DNA of 64,000 nt from Neobacillus sp. OS1-2 (lineage in GTDB: Bacteria; Bacillota; Bacilli; Bacillales; Cytobacillaceae): contig NZ_CP133265.1 of the NCBI RefSeq assembly GCF_030915505.1, positions 806,001 to 870,000 of the forward strand. Direction: 5' to 3'. Numbering within the stretch: the first letter of the stretch is position 1; every line of letters begins with the position of its first letter. Shown one piece after another: positions 54,319-64,000 of this stretch. The position numbers and the translations under genes are program-made. The notes below the pieces were generated by a model, which was not told the origin of the DNA, did not search any database, and saw only the letters and a program-made list of their open reading frames with translations.

Positions 54319-55759
54319 GCGTTTCACTCCTTGACACAAGCGCAGCATAGAGCTGGTTATAACTAAATGCCGATTGGGCCCAGCTATAGTCCTTTTTCAT
54401 TGCCTGCCTGACAATCGATTCCCAACTCTTTTTATCATAATAAAAGCTGACCGCTCTTTGAATGGTAAAAAGCATATCGTGGGCATTAAAGTTACTGAAG
54501 GAGAAGCCGTTTCCTTCACCGGTAAATTCATTCCATGCCTTAACGGTATCATTTAAGCCTCCCGTTTCACGAACGATTGGGATGGCACCGTATTTCATCG
54601 CAATCAGTTGACCAAGACCGCACGGTTCAAATAGCGATGGCATTAAAAATAAGTCTGCAGCGGCATAAAGTTTATGGGCAAGTTCCTCATTAAAACCGGT
54701 ATGAACCTTTAACTTTTCAGGATAGATTCGAGCCGCCTGCCTTAAATGTTCCTCATATTCATAATCACCTGTTCCGAGAATGATTACCTGTACATCCTCT
54801 TGCAAAATTTCACGAAGGACACACTTAACCAGTTCTAAACCCTTTTGCCTTGTTAGCCTTGAAATCATCACAAGTAATGGTGTCCCGGTACTTTGCGCCA
54901 AGCCAAATCTTTTTTGAATCTCTTTTTTGTTAATTGCCTTCTTTTGAACCGTTTCTGCTTTATAAGTCTGATCAATGAGCGGGTCAATTGCCGGATTGTA
55001 AAATTCCTCATCAATTCCATTTAATATTCCGGTCAGATCCTCATCTCTTTCCCGCAAAAGACCGTCAAGCTTTTCTCCATATACAGGTGTTTGAATTTCC
55101 TTTTTATACGTAGGGCTCACGGTCGTTATTTTATCAGCTGCCACAAGCGCCCCCTTCATAAAATTGATATTCCCGAAGAACTCTAATTGGCCAGTGTGGA
55201 ATGAATGGTTATCCATACCTAGCAAATCGCCCAGTACCTCTTTTGGAAAAATCCCTTGAAATTGCAGATTATGAATGGTGAACACTGTCCGGATTTGCCC
55301 ATATCCTTTTCGCTTGAAATATTCCGTTCTAAGGAGAAATGGAATCATCGCGGTATGCCAATCATGGCAATGAAGAACATCTGGAATAAAATCCAGTTGT
55401 GCTAAGGACTCGAGTACTGCCCGATTAAAATAGGCAAATCTTTCGCCATCATCAAAATATCCATAAAGATTATCCCGTTTAAAATAGTATTCATTATCAA
55501 TGAAATAATAGGTAACCCCTTGATAAGTAAGCTCATCAACTCCACAATATTGATTTCTCCAGCCAACAGGTACGGTAAATTCCTTGACCTTTTTCATTTT
55601 TTGCTTATATTCTTCAGCAATGGTTCCATATTTGGGGACCATCACTCTAACGTCTGTTCCTTGGCTCTTTAATTCTTTTGGGAGAGAGCCTGCAACATCA
55701 GCAAGCCCTCCCGATTTAGCAAATGGTCCACACTCCGAAACGGCAAATAATACTTTCAC
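54308..55759 (-). CDS. glgA: glycogen synthase GlgA
   Basis: A 483-residue GT5 glycosyltransferase that extends alpha-1,4-glucan from ADP-glucose. The N-terminal [29 protein letters not shown] contains the ADP-glucose KxGGL motif; the C-terminal [15 protein letters not shown] and the [10 protein letters not shown] (second GG motif) complete the GT-B site. It starts at GTG, overlapping the glgD stop by four bases (GTGA). Confidence 0.96.
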   Translation of the reverse strand: MKVLFAVSECGPFAKSGGLADVAGSLPKELKSQGTDVRVMVPKYGTIAEEYKQKMKKVKEFTVPVGWRNQYCGVDELTYQGVTYYFIDNEYYFKRDNLYGYFDDGERFAYFNRAVLESLAQLDFIPDVLHCHDWHTAMIPFLLRTEYFKRKGYGQIRTVFTIHNLQFQGIFPKEVLGDLLGMDNHSFHTGQLEFFGNINFMKGALVAADKITTVSPTYKKEIQTPVYGEKLDGLLRERDEDLTGILNGIDEEFYNPAIDPLIDQTYKAETVQKKAINKKEIQKRFGLAQSTGTPLLVMISRLTRQKGLELVKCVLREILQEDVQVIILGTGDYEYEEHLRQAARIYPEKLKVHTGFNEELAHKLYAAADLFLMPSLFEPCGLGQLIAMKYGAIPIVRETGGLNDTVKAWNEFTGEGNGFSFSNFNAHDMLFTIQRAVSFYYDKKSWESIVRQAMKKDYSWAQSAFSYNQLYAALVSRSETHVF

Positions 55760-56787
55760 GAGTTCATCAACGCTCCTTGTTTTAAACCTTTACGAATAAC
55801 ATATGGTGAATGGGCAGTTCCGGTTAACCGTGTTCCTGCTTCAATCTTTACATCTTTATCCAAAATAACGGAGTCTAAATAACAATTCTCCTCGATTTGG
55901 CACTTTTGCATGATAATACAGTTCTTAATAACCGCACCCTTCCCAATTTTAACCCCACGAGAGATGATACTATTCTCCACCGTCCCGCTGATGAAGCAGC
56001 CATTCGCAATCATTGCATTTTTAACCACGGAATCTGTTACATATTTAGTGGGCGGTTCATCCTTTACTTTCGTCAAAATCGGCTGCTCTTTTAAAAATAG
56101 TTTCCTCCACACATCGGACTGCAGCAGTTTCATACTTGTAGAGAAGTAGGTTTCAATCGAATCTATCATTACGGCATAGCCGTCATATTCATAGTGACAA
56201 ATAGCATATTCGTTATGAATAGCCGTTACAACATCCTTTATACAGGTATATCCTGTTTCATGTCTTCCTTCAATCAATTTGATAAGTAAGGAAGTTTTGA
56301 TCATATACATTTCCATTGAACTTCCATCCTGGTGATGGATTTCAGTAATATCACATTTTGCCTGTCTATGCCAATCAAATATTGGTCGAAGATCCATATT
56401 CAAAATCGTGTTACAGTTCGCAATAATTGCATACTCTTGTGTACTGCGATGAAAATAGTCCATATTGGCTGCGAAATGTTCAAACGAGCCAATTTTATTG
56501 CCGTCGTTATCCACTATCGGGGATGGGAAAAAGAACAGACCGTCACGCTTTCGGTTTAAATCCCAATTCTTTCCTGAACCTAAATGGTCCATGAGCGAGC
56601 GATATTGCATTTTTGGAAAAATCGCCACACTGCGAATCCCTGAATTCACCATATTTGAAAGTACAAAGTCAATAATCCGGTACCGACCCGCAAAAGGTAA
56701 TGCGGCAAGTGAGCGATGTGTTAAAAGATCTTCTAAATCATCATGATAAGTTGTGGCATCAATAACGCCTAATAGCTTTCTTTTCAC
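55756..56787 (-). CDS. glgD: GlgD, regulatory/paralogous subunit of ADP-glucose pyrophosphorylase
   Basis: A 343-residue GlgC paralogue ([20 protein letters not shown]) in which the N-terminal pyrophosphorylase loop GGxGxRL is replaced, as in other Firmicute GlgD proteins that act as the non-catalytic partner of GlgC. The hexapeptide beta-helix end ([18 protein letters not shown]) is present. I choose GTG 56787, eight bases after GGAGGGG; the family length then matches B. subtilis GlgD. Confidence 0.92.
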   Translation of the reverse strand: MKRKLLGVIDATTYHDDLEDLLTHRSLAALPFAGRYRIIDFVLSNMVNSGIRSVAIFPKMQYRSLMDHLGSGKNWDLNRKRDGLFFFPSPIVDNDGNKIGSFEHFAANMDYFHRSTQEYAIIANCNTILNMDLRPIFDWHRQAKCDITEIHHQDGSSMEMYMIKTSLLIKLIEGRHETGYTCIKDVVTAIHNEYAICHYEYDGYAVMIDSIETYFSTSMKLLQSDVWRKLFLKEQPILTKVKDEPPTKYVTDSVVKNAMIANGCFISGTVENSIISRGVKIGKGAVIKNCIIMQKCQIEENCYLDSVILDKDVKIEAGTRLTGTAHSPYVIRKGLKQGALMNS

Positions 56788-56831
56788 TCCAAATTCCCCT
56801 CCAGTTTTTCTATTTAACAAATGTATGAGAT

Positions 56832-57977
56832 TTAATAGGCAGGATATAGTCCTTTTAACACTTCTTCGGTAACAAGAATAATTTCGTCATCAAGGGAACG
56901 AATGACTGTCCCGTCTGGTACAGTAACATCACATGGGACAATCGCCTTTTCTATCAAGCAGTTATTTCCAATCTTTGCGTCAGGCATAATGACCGATTCT
57001 TTTATCGTGCTGCCCTTACCAACCGCTACACCCTGAAACAAAACAGACTTTTCAATTTCCCCTTCGATGGTACAACCTTCATTAATCAGTGACTCTCTAA
57101 CAATTGCATCCGAAGAAATATATTGTGGCGGTTGATTCGGATTGACCGAATAAATTCTCCAATCATGGTCAAATAAGTCTAACTCGCATTCTTCACCTAA
57201 AAGATCCATGTTTGCCTCCCACAGGCTTTGGACTGTACCGACATCCTTCCAATACCCCTGAAACGGATAGGCGAACAATTTCTTATTTTCCTCTAATAGC
57301 AGTGGTAATACATCTTTCCCAAAGTCATGGCTTGAATCTGGATTGCGTTCATCCATTTCTAAATATTCCTTCAATATATTCCAGTTAAAGATATAAATGC
57401 CCATGGATGCAAGATTATTTTTGGGATTGCTAGGCTTTTCTTCAAACTCTGTTATTCTCATATCGTCGGTTGTATTCATGATCCCAAAACGGCTGGCTTC
57501 AACCCAGGGAACCTCTATTAAGGAAATCGTCACATCCGCTCTTTTTTCAATATGATATTCGAGCATGCTTTCGTAATTCATTTTGTAAATATGGTCTCCA
57601 GATAGGATTAATACATATTCCGGATTATATTGTTTCAAATAATTCAGGTTTTGATAAATGGCGCTTGCTGTTCCGGTATACCACTTTACTTCCGAAGACT
57701 CACTATAAGGTGGTAGAACGGTTACCCCGCCATCCTTACGATCAAGATCCCAGGCACTGCCAATTCCAATATACGAATTTAATAGAAGCGGTTGGTACTG
57801 CGTTAACACCCCTACTGTATCAATACCAGAATTAACGCAGTTACTTAAGGTAAAATCAATGATTCGGTATTTCCCGCCAAATGGAACGGCTGGTTTTGCC
57901 AAATCTCTTGTCAGCGAATTAAGTCTGCTTCCTTTCCCTCCTGCTAACAACATGGCTACGCACTTTTTCTTTCCCAT
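56832..57977 (-). CDS. glgC: glucose-1-phosphate adenylyltransferase GlgC
   Basis: A 381-residue ADP-glucose pyrophosphorylase giving the glucosyl donor for glycogen. [31 protein letters not shown] is the nucleotide-binding signature and FEEKPSNP the glucose-1-phosphate region; left-handed beta-helix at the C-terminus. The ATG at 57977 follows AAAGGAGCG. The start lies 59 bases inside the end of the glgB frame. Confidence 0.95.
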   Translation of the reverse strand: MGKKKCVAMLLAGGKGSRLNSLTRDLAKPAVPFGGKYRIIDFTLSNCVNSGIDTVGVLTQYQPLLLNSYIGIGSAWDLDRKDGGVTVLPPYSESSEVKWYTGTASAIYQNLNYLKQYNPEYVLILSGDHIYKMNYESMLEYHIEKRADVTISLIEVPWVEASRFGIMNTTDDMRITEFEEKPSNPKNNLASMGIYIFNWNILKEYLEMDERNPDSSHDFGKDVLPLLLEENKKLFAYPFQGYWKDVGTVQSLWEANMDLLGEECELDLFDHDWRIYSVNPNQPPQYISSDAIVRESLINEGCTIEGEIEKSVLFQGVAVGKGSTIKESVIMPDAKIGNNCLIEKAIVPCDVTVPDGTVIRSLDDEIILVTEEVLKGLYPAY

Positions 57978-59868
57978 TTCCTTTTCGCTCCTTTCGTTTT
58001 TTAACTGGTCTGATAATTTGAAAACCAAACGGGGGAATCGTTATCTCTAATGAGAATGGCTGGCCATGAAACGGCTTTTCGCTGGCCAAAATTGTCTTCT
58101 TATTCGTTAATCCGGTCCCACCGTATTCTTGTAGGTCGCTATTCAAAATTTCCCGATACTCGCCTTCTTTAGGGACACCGATTTTATAAACCGGGTAATG
58201 TACTCCCGTAAAATTACAAATAACGAGTAAAAAATCCTCTGCCTTTTTTCCTTTTCGAATAAAGGAGAAAATCGATTGATGACTATTATTAGCATCAATC
58301 CATTCAAATCCATCCTGCAAATGATCTAATTCATACAATGCTTTCGAGCGTTTATAAAGTTTCATTAATACTTTTACATATGTGTTTAAGTTACGGTGCA
58401 TGTCATACTCCATTAAGTTCCAATCCAGTTGTTCTCTGTCTTTCCATTCAGCAAACTGACCAAATTCAAAGCCCATAAATAGGAGTTTCTTCCCCGGGTG
58501 GGCAAACATATAACCTAATAACAGTCTTAGCTGGGCAAATTTCTCCCAATAATCCCCCGGCATCTTATCTAAAAGTGACTTTTTCCCATGGACTACTTCA
58601 TCATGAGAAAACGGCAGCATAAAATTTTCTAAAAAGGCATACAAAAGCGAAAACGTAACCTTTGAATGAACCTGTGAGCGAGCATATGGGGGTGTTTCCA
58701 TATATTTAAGCATGTCATTCATCCAGCCCATATTCCATTTATAATCAAAGCCCAGACCGCCATAAAGGACTGGTGCAGTCACATTTGGAAACTCGGTAGA
58801 ATCCTCACCAATCATTAGAAAATGGGGATCAAATTCATGTATTTCTTTATTTAACCTTTTTAAAAATTGAATTCCAATCGGATTTTCTCGTTTTCCACCA
58901 GTTGAATTGGGCCAATAAATAATGTTTGCAACAGCATCCATTCGAAAGCCATCAATATGGAAATAGTCGATCCAATAGAGGGCGTTTGAGATAAGGAAGC
59001 TTTGCACTTCACCTTTTCCTAAGTCAAAATTGGCCGTCCCCCATATGACATTTTCCCTATCATGAGCGTTACTATAAGAATAAATGTGTGTTCCATCGAA
59101 GCGATATAAACCATGGGCATCCTTACAAAAGTGACCTGGGACCCAATCCAGAATGACACCAATTCCGTGCTGATGGCACTGATCCACGAAGTATCTGAAT
59201 TCGTCAGGCGTACCATACCTGGATGTGACTGAAAAATAGCCAGTTCCTTGATAACCCCATGATGCATCGAGCGGGTGCTCGACAATAGGTAAAATTTCAA
59301 TATGGGTAAAACCATGCTCTACTACATAGGGAATTAGTTCTGAAGCCAACTCCTGATAGGTTAGGTAGTCTTCATTGTCATGCTTCTTCCAAGATCCTAG
59401 GTGTACCTCATAAATAATGGCTGCATCTGATAAGAAGTTCTTTTTTTCCCTGCGATTCATCCAATGTCCATCATTCCATTTATACTTGTTTAAGGAATAA
59501 ACGATGGAGGCGGTATCGGGTCTTTCTTCGGAATAAAAGGCAAACGGATCTGCCTTCAGCAGCCTCTCTCCTGTTTGTGAAATAATTTCATACTTGTAAA
59601 TCTTTCCTCCAAAGTCTTGATTGACAACAATAATCCATATTCCCTCATCATTAACCTTTTGTAGTTCATATCCTTCACCATTCCAGTTATTAAAATCGCC
59701 CAGTAGCCTTACATGAATGGCATTTGGGGCCCACACGCAAAATCGGGTATATACTTGATTGGAATCCCTTAAGATATGAGCGCCAAAAAGCTGATGACTT
59801 TGAAAGTAGCTGCCTTCGTGAAATAAATGCAGCTGATAATCCGTTGGAAAAAACGTGTTCACTGTCAT
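57919..59868 (-). CDS. glgB: 1,4-alpha-glucan branching enzyme GlgB
   Basis: A 649-residue GH13 branching enzyme: a CBM48-like N-terminal module ([20 protein letters not shown]), the barrel motifs [22 protein letters not shown] (nucleophile Asp), [10 protein letters not shown] (acid Glu) and [12 protein letters not shown], then the all-beta C-domain. The ATG at 59868 follows GAGGAGAGCC. The natural end should be near [13 protein letters not shown]; a basic 25-residue tail ([11 protein letters not shown]...) runs on into glgC, a 59-base overlap that is unusually long. Confidence 0.93.
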   Translation of the reverse strand: MTVNTFFPTDYQLHLFHEGSYFQSHQLFGAHILRDSNQVYTRFCVWAPNAIHVRLLGDFNNWNGEGYELQKVNDEGIWIIVVNQDFGGKIYKYEIISQTGERLLKADPFAFYSEERPDTASIVYSLNKYKWNDGHWMNRREKKNFLSDAAIIYEVHLGSWKKHDNEDYLTYQELASELIPYVVEHGFTHIEILPIVEHPLDASWGYQGTGYFSVTSRYGTPDEFRYFVDQCHQHGIGVILDWVPGHFCKDAHGLYRFDGTHIYSYSNAHDRENVIWGTANFDLGKGEVQSFLISNALYWIDYFHIDGFRMDAVANIIYWPNSTGGKRENPIGIQFLKRLNKEIHEFDPHFLMIGEDSTEFPNVTAPVLYGGLGFDYKWNMGWMNDMLKYMETPPYARSQVHSKVTFSLLYAFLENFMLPFSHDEVVHGKKSLLDKMPGDYWEKFAQLRLLLGYMFAHPGKKLLFMGFEFGQFAEWKDREQLDWNLMEYDMHRNLNTYVKVLMKLYKRSKALYELDHLQDGFEWIDANNSHQSIFSFIRKGKKAEDFLLVICNFTGVHYPVYKIGVPKEGEYREILNSDLQEYGGTGLTNKKTILASEKPFHGQPFSLEITIPPFGFQIIRPVKKRKERKGNGKEKVRSHVVSRRERKQT

Positions 59869-60275
59869 GGCTCTCCTCATCCTCAATGAAAATATGTATT
59901 TCAAAAACCAATTATAAGCGGTATTGCTTCATATTCCTCGAAATACTTTTTTATCTTTTCTGACAACATATGAGGTTAGCTTCTATAAAGAACTCTATTC
60001 CAACAAACTTCGACAGGATACGTCCAAATATTCAACAACAACCGACAGGAATCTATTAAGTTTTTCTGAAATTTTTTTAAAAAAAGTTATTTATTCATTA
60101 ACAATTTAACGGGATAAAATGTGGGTAAAAAGGAGTGAATGTAAGCGGTATCAATGATTTTAGCGAAAATCATTTCCGTGAGGTTATTATGTTGAAATAA
60201 TGTTTTTTAGTAAATTGGAGGTTTTTTCCTTTGACATGATTTATCACATACCTGGTGCAAAAAATGAAATACAAA
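59869..60275. other. AT-rich gap between the glg operon and the tRNA terminator
   Basis: About 400 bases. On the minus strand CTTATAATTGG (TATAAT-like) lies about 45 bases before glgB. A perfect 9-base hairpin AATGATTTT-AGCG-AAAATCATT is at 60153-60174. No RBS-supported ORF; ATG at 60138 is followed at once by TAA. Confidence 0.45.
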
Positions 60276-60306
60276 AAAACTGATAACAGTTTGTTATCAG
60301 TTTTTC
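60276..60306 (-). terminator. terminator of the rRNA-tRNA operon
   Basis: AACTGATAAC pairs with GTTATCAGTT, followed by TTTTTTTG on the minus strand, four bases after the last tRNA. Confidence 0.9.
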
Positions 60307-60309
60307 CGA

Positions 60310-60381
60310 TGACCCCTACGGGATTCGAACCCGTGTTACCGCCGTGAAAGGGCGGTGTCTTAACCGCTTGACCAAGGGGCC
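60310..60381 (-). tRNA. tRNA-Glu(UUC)
   Basis: Cloverleaf with anticodon loop CTTTCAC; T-loop GGTTCGAATCC. 3' CCA not encoded. Last gene of the cluster. Confidence 0.95.
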
Positions 60382-60398
60382 GTGTATGAATATGTGTA

Positions 60399-60489
60399 TG
60401 GCGGAGAAGGAGGGATTTGAACCCTCGCGCCGGTCACCCGACCTACACCCTTAGCAGGGGCGCCTCTTCAGCCTCTTGAGTACTTCCCC
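60399..60489 (-). tRNA. tRNA-Ser(GCU)
   Basis: Anticodon loop CTGCTAA; long variable arm typical of serine tRNAs. CCA encoded. Confidence 0.95.
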
Positions 60490-60494
60490 ATAGT

Positions 60495-60569
60495 TGGCTC
60501 CGCAGGTAGGACTCGAACCTACGACCGATCGGTTAACAGCCGATAGCTCTACCACTGAGCTACTGCGGA
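60495..60569 (-). tRNA. tRNA-Asn(GUU)
   Basis: Anticodon loop CTGTTAA; acceptor TCCGCAG/CTGCGGA; CCA encoded. Confidence 0.95.
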
Positions 60570-60581
60570 ATAAAAAATGAA

Positions 60582-60655
<74 letters not shown>

Positions 60656-60661
60656 ATATAA

Positions 60662-60735
60662 TGGAGCGGGTGATGAGAATCGAACTCACAACATCAGCTT
60701 GGAAGGCTGAGGTTTTACCACTAAACTACACCCGC
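60662..60735 (-). tRNA. tRNA-Gly(UCC)
   Basis: Anticodon loop CTTCCAA; acceptor GCGGGTG/CACCCGC; CCA encoded. Confidence 0.95.
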
Positions 60736-60742
60736 ATAAAAA

Positions 60743-60819
60743 TGGGGCGACTGATGGGAATCGAACCCACGAATGCCTGAACCACAATCAGGTGCGTTAA
60801 CCACTTCGCCACAATCGCC
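60743..60819 (-). tRNA. tRNA-His(GUG)
   Basis: Anticodon loop TTGTGGT. An eight-pair acceptor (GGCGATTG/CAGTCGCC) shows the encoded extra G(-1) needed by HisRS. CCA encoded. Confidence 0.95.
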
Positions 60820-60843
60820 ATAATGAAATTGTAAAAAGTAAAA

Positions 60844-60919
60844 TGGTGGCTCAGGACGGAATCGAACCGCCGACACAAGGATTTTCAGTCCTTTGCTCTA
60901 CCGACTGAGCTACTGAGCC
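60844..60919 (-). tRNA. tRNA-Phe(GAA)
   Basis: Anticodon loop CTGAAAA; acceptor GGCTCAG/CTGAGCC; CCA encoded. Confidence 0.95.
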
Positions 60920-60927
60920 ACTCTAGA

Positions 60928-61004
60928 TGGCGGTCTGGACGGGACTCGAACCCGCGACCTCCTGCGTGACAGGCAGGCATTCTAACCAACTGAACTACCA
61001 GACC
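60928..61004 (-). tRNA. tRNA-Asp(GUC)
   Basis: Anticodon loop CTGTCAC; acceptor GGTCTGG/CCAGACC; CCA encoded. Confidence 0.95.
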
Positions 61005-61007
61005 AAA

Positions 61008-61081
<74 letters not shown>

Positions 61082-61113
61082 ATAATAAAAATGAATCGTT
61101 TTGAAAAATAATA

Positions 61114-61206
61114 TGGCGGAGGAAGAGGGATTCGAACCCCCGCGCGGTTTAACCCGCCTGTCGGTTTTCAAGACCGATCCCTTCAGCCAAACTTGGGTAT
61201 TCCTCC
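61114..61206 (-). tRNA. tRNA-Ser(UGA)
   Basis: Anticodon loop CTTGAAA; long variable arm; CCA encoded. Confidence 0.95.
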
Positions 61207-61223
61207 ATATTATAAATCCATAC

Positions 61224-61300
61224 TGGTGGACCTTGTAGGACTCGAACCTACGACCGGACGGTTATGAGCCGTCTGCTCTAACCAGCTGAGCTAAAGGTCC
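61224..61300 (-). tRNA. tRNA-Ile2(CAU), expected lysidine-modified
   Basis: CAU anticodon, but the body (GGACCTTTAGCTCAG, AAGGTCC acceptor) matches the B. subtilis Ile2 species whose C34 is changed to lysidine by TilS, so it reads AUA. It stands in the same cluster position next to elongator Met. Often annotated simply as tRNA-Met. Confidence 0.8.
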
Positions 61301-61325
61301 AAGTTAAAGTACTTCATAAAGCATT

Positions 61326-61402
61326 TGGTAGCGGCGGAGGGGATCGAACCCCCGACCTTACGGGTATGAACCGTACGCTCTAGCCAGCTGAGCTACACCG
61401 CC
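61326..61402 (-). tRNA. elongator tRNA-Met(CAU)
   Basis: Anticodon loop TTCATAC; body GGCGGTGTAGCTCAG as in the Bacillus elongator Met tRNA; CCA encoded. Confidence 0.93.
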
Positions 61403-61421
61403 ATAAAGAATAGTTTATAAT

Positions 61422-61497
61422 TGGTGGAGTCTAGGGGGATCGAACCCCTGACCTCCTGCGTGCAAAGCAGGCGCTCTCCCAGCTGAGCTAAGACCCC
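61422..61497 (-). tRNA. tRNA-Ala(UGC)
   Basis: Anticodon loop TTTGCAC; GGGGTCT acceptor; CCA encoded. Confidence 0.95.
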
Positions 61498-61515
61498 AAG
61501 AAAATAGTAATTGAA

Positions 61516-61592
61516 TGGTCGGGAAGACAGGATTCGAACCTGCGACCCCTTGGTCCCAAACCAAGTGCTCTACCAAGCTGAGCTACTTCCCG
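61516..61592 (-). tRNA. tRNA-Pro(UGG)
   Basis: Anticodon loop TTTGGGA; CGGGAAG/CTTCCCG acceptor; CCA encoded. Confidence 0.95.
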
Positions 61593-61598
61593 TTTATA

Positions 61599-61675
<77 letters not shown>

Positions 61676-61711
61676 ATTATTAAAAGTTATTTTGCTTTCG
61701 CAAAAAAAATT

Positions 61712-61800
61712 TGGTGCCGAGGACCGGAATCGAACCGGTACGGTAGTCACCTACCGCAGGATTTTAAGTCCTGTGCGTCTGCCAGTTCCGCCACCCCGGC
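61712..61800 (-). tRNA. tRNA-Leu(UAA)
   Basis: Anticodon loop CTTAAAA; long variable arm; CCA encoded. Confidence 0.95.
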
Positions 61801-61809
61801 TTAATAGAG

Positions 61810-61881
61810 AGCGGAAGACGGGATTCGAACCCGCGACCCCCACCTTGGCAAGGTGGTGTTCTACCACTGAACTACTTCCGC
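61810..61881 (-). tRNA. tRNA-Gly(GCC)
   Basis: Anticodon loop TTGCCAA; GCGGAAG/CTTCCGC acceptor; CCA not encoded. Confidence 0.95.
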
Positions 61882-61889
61882 AAAATAAA

Positions 61890-61971
61890 TGCGGGTGAAG
61901 GGAGTCGAACCCCCACGCCTTGCGGCGCCAGATCCTAAGTCTGGTGCGTCTGCCAATTCCGCCACACCCGC
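61890..61971 (-). tRNA. tRNA-Leu(UAG)
   Basis: Anticodon loop CTTAGGA; long variable arm; CCA not encoded. Confidence 0.95.
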
Positions 61972-62006
61972 TAAATTGAAAGTTATTTTGCTAGTGCAAA
62001 AAACTT

Positions 62007-62082
62007 TGGTGAGCCATGAAGGACTCGAACCTTCGACCCTCTGATTAAAAGTCAGATGCTCTACCAACTGAGCTAATGGCTC
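62007..62082 (-). tRNA. tRNA-Lys(UUU)
   Basis: Anticodon loop CTTTTAA; GAGCCAT/ATGGCTC acceptor; CCA encoded. Confidence 0.95.
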
Positions 62083-62090
62083 GTACAACG

Positions 62091-62163
<73 letters not shown>

Positions 62164-62183
62164 ATTGTAAAGTGAAAATAATA

Positions 62184-62259
62184 TGGTGGAGGATGACGGG
62201 ATCGAACCGCCGACCCTCTGCTTGTAAGGCAGATGCTCTCCCAGCTGAGCTAATCCTCC
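62184..62259 (-). tRNA. tRNA-Val(UAC)
   Basis: Anticodon loop CTTACAA; GGAGGAT/ATCCTCC acceptor; CCA encoded. First tRNA after 5S. Confidence 0.95.
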
Positions 62260-62270
62260 ATTGATAACAG

Positions 62271-62386
<116 letters not shown>

Positions 62387-62407
62387 CTATTTTTTTGACA
62401 CTATTTT

Positions 62408-62435
62408 ATTATAATGTCTTTTTTGTTTTTTTCAA
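62408..62435 (-). promoter_or_regulatory. sigma-A-like promoter between 23S and 5S
   Basis: Minus-strand TTGAAA (62430-62435), 16-base spacer, TATAAT (62408-62413). The start would be near 62401, 15 bases before mature 5S. Confidence 0.6.
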
Positions 62436-62514
62436 GAGAAATTTTAATTTTTTTCATTCTCTCAAAACTAGATAATGCAGAAGAAGTTTGTAAAATCAAG
62501 TTCGCTTTTATAAT

Positions 62515-62664
62515 TTGTCTAGCTCCAGCGTCCAGCAACTAGTGTCCTTCGGTCTTTTCCCTACGATAAGTCAACATCGAATCGCTAACGCTCTTCGTGT
62601 TTCCTTTATCTCAGTCAAAGCCCTCCAGGCCATACGTTGCTAATCGGCCGCTTCCGCTTTTCTA
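62515..62664. repeat. dispersed element, copy 3 (23S-5S spacer)
   Basis: Read on the minus strand it begins AGAAAAGCGGAAGCGGCC and ends GGAGCTAGACAA. Two 21-base blocks (62558-62578, 62596-62616) are identical to the 39.6-kb copy in reverse orientation. It fills most of the spacer between 23S and 5S. Confidence 0.85.
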
Positions 62665-62667
62665 TTA

Positions 62668-64000
<1,333 letters not shown>

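Noticed and set aside
61224..61300. Calling the CAU tRNA a second elongator Met
   Set aside because: Its body and cluster position match Bacillus tRNA-Ile2, while the next gene (61326) is the elongator Met.

Overview
The window reads as chromosome from a low-GC Gram-positive, spore-forming Bacillaceae. The evidence is strong AGGAGG-type ribosome binding sites, frequent TTG/GTG starts, a T-box and an S-box, a Cse60 spore protein, and a gene order that closely follows the B. subtilis ytqA-ytoA-asnB-metK-pckA-ytmBA-ytlACD-ytkD-luxS-men and glg neighbourhoods. An Fnr-type nrfHA operon (nitrite to ammonium) and an E. coli-type speD are not part of the B. subtilis core and suggest a soil Bacillus of the Neobacillus kind. 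That placement is inference from content, not from a search.

Layout. 1-2.6 kb: end of a 2',3'-cyclic phosphodiesterase, PepV and a YtzE-type regulator. 2.7-9.3 kb: accessory block with an amino acid permease, an ArsR/SRPBCC pair, a single-copy DUF2935-like protein, a small AAA ATPase, SpeD, a beta-propeller-like exported protein and Dps under a perfect PerR box. 10-19 kb: RsuA-type pseudouridine synthase, MurJ (YtgP), YtfP, Cse60, YtwF, leuS with its T-box, and an MFS exporter. 19-22 kb: nrfA, nrfH and an unrecognised membrane-anchored exported protein, with two perfect TGTGA-N6-TCACA (Fnr-type) palindromes upstream. 22-34.4 kb: ytzC, ytqA-mnmM, ytpB, ytpA, ytoA, asnB, metK (SAM-I riboswitch), pckA (candidate CcpN site) and an ECF sigma/anti-sigma-like pair. 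34.4-43 kb: ytmB, ytmA, the ytlACD ABC transporter, ytkD, small genes, luxS, yidD, a beta carbonic anhydrase, a zinc-type ABC binding lipoprotein with two Zur-like boxes, and a DUF1540 mini-protein.

43-51.8 kb holds the menaquinone genes menF-D-H-B-E-C (minus strand) and divergent menA. menH is split by a one-base deletion in a G run. 51.9-59.9 kb is the glycogen operon glgB-C-D-A-P. 60.3-64 kb is a 21-gene tRNA cluster whose order matches B. subtilis trnB, then 5S and the 3' part of 23S rRNA, all on the minus strand. A sigma-A-like promoter lies between 23S and 5S.

Besides genes, the window carries short non-coding repeats: at least three copies of a ~120-150 bp hairpin-prone element plus a short remnant (leuS leader, ytzI upstream, 23S-5S spacer, after menA), a 51-bp-period array, and a 21-bp-period ATTCCGCG array. 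No CRISPR array, transposase gene or prophage was seen. No obviously new multi-gene system is present. The best candidates for new biology are the unknown first gene of the nrf operon, the ECF/anti-sigma-like pair, the orphan zinc-binding lipoprotein/DUF1540 pair, and the repeat families.
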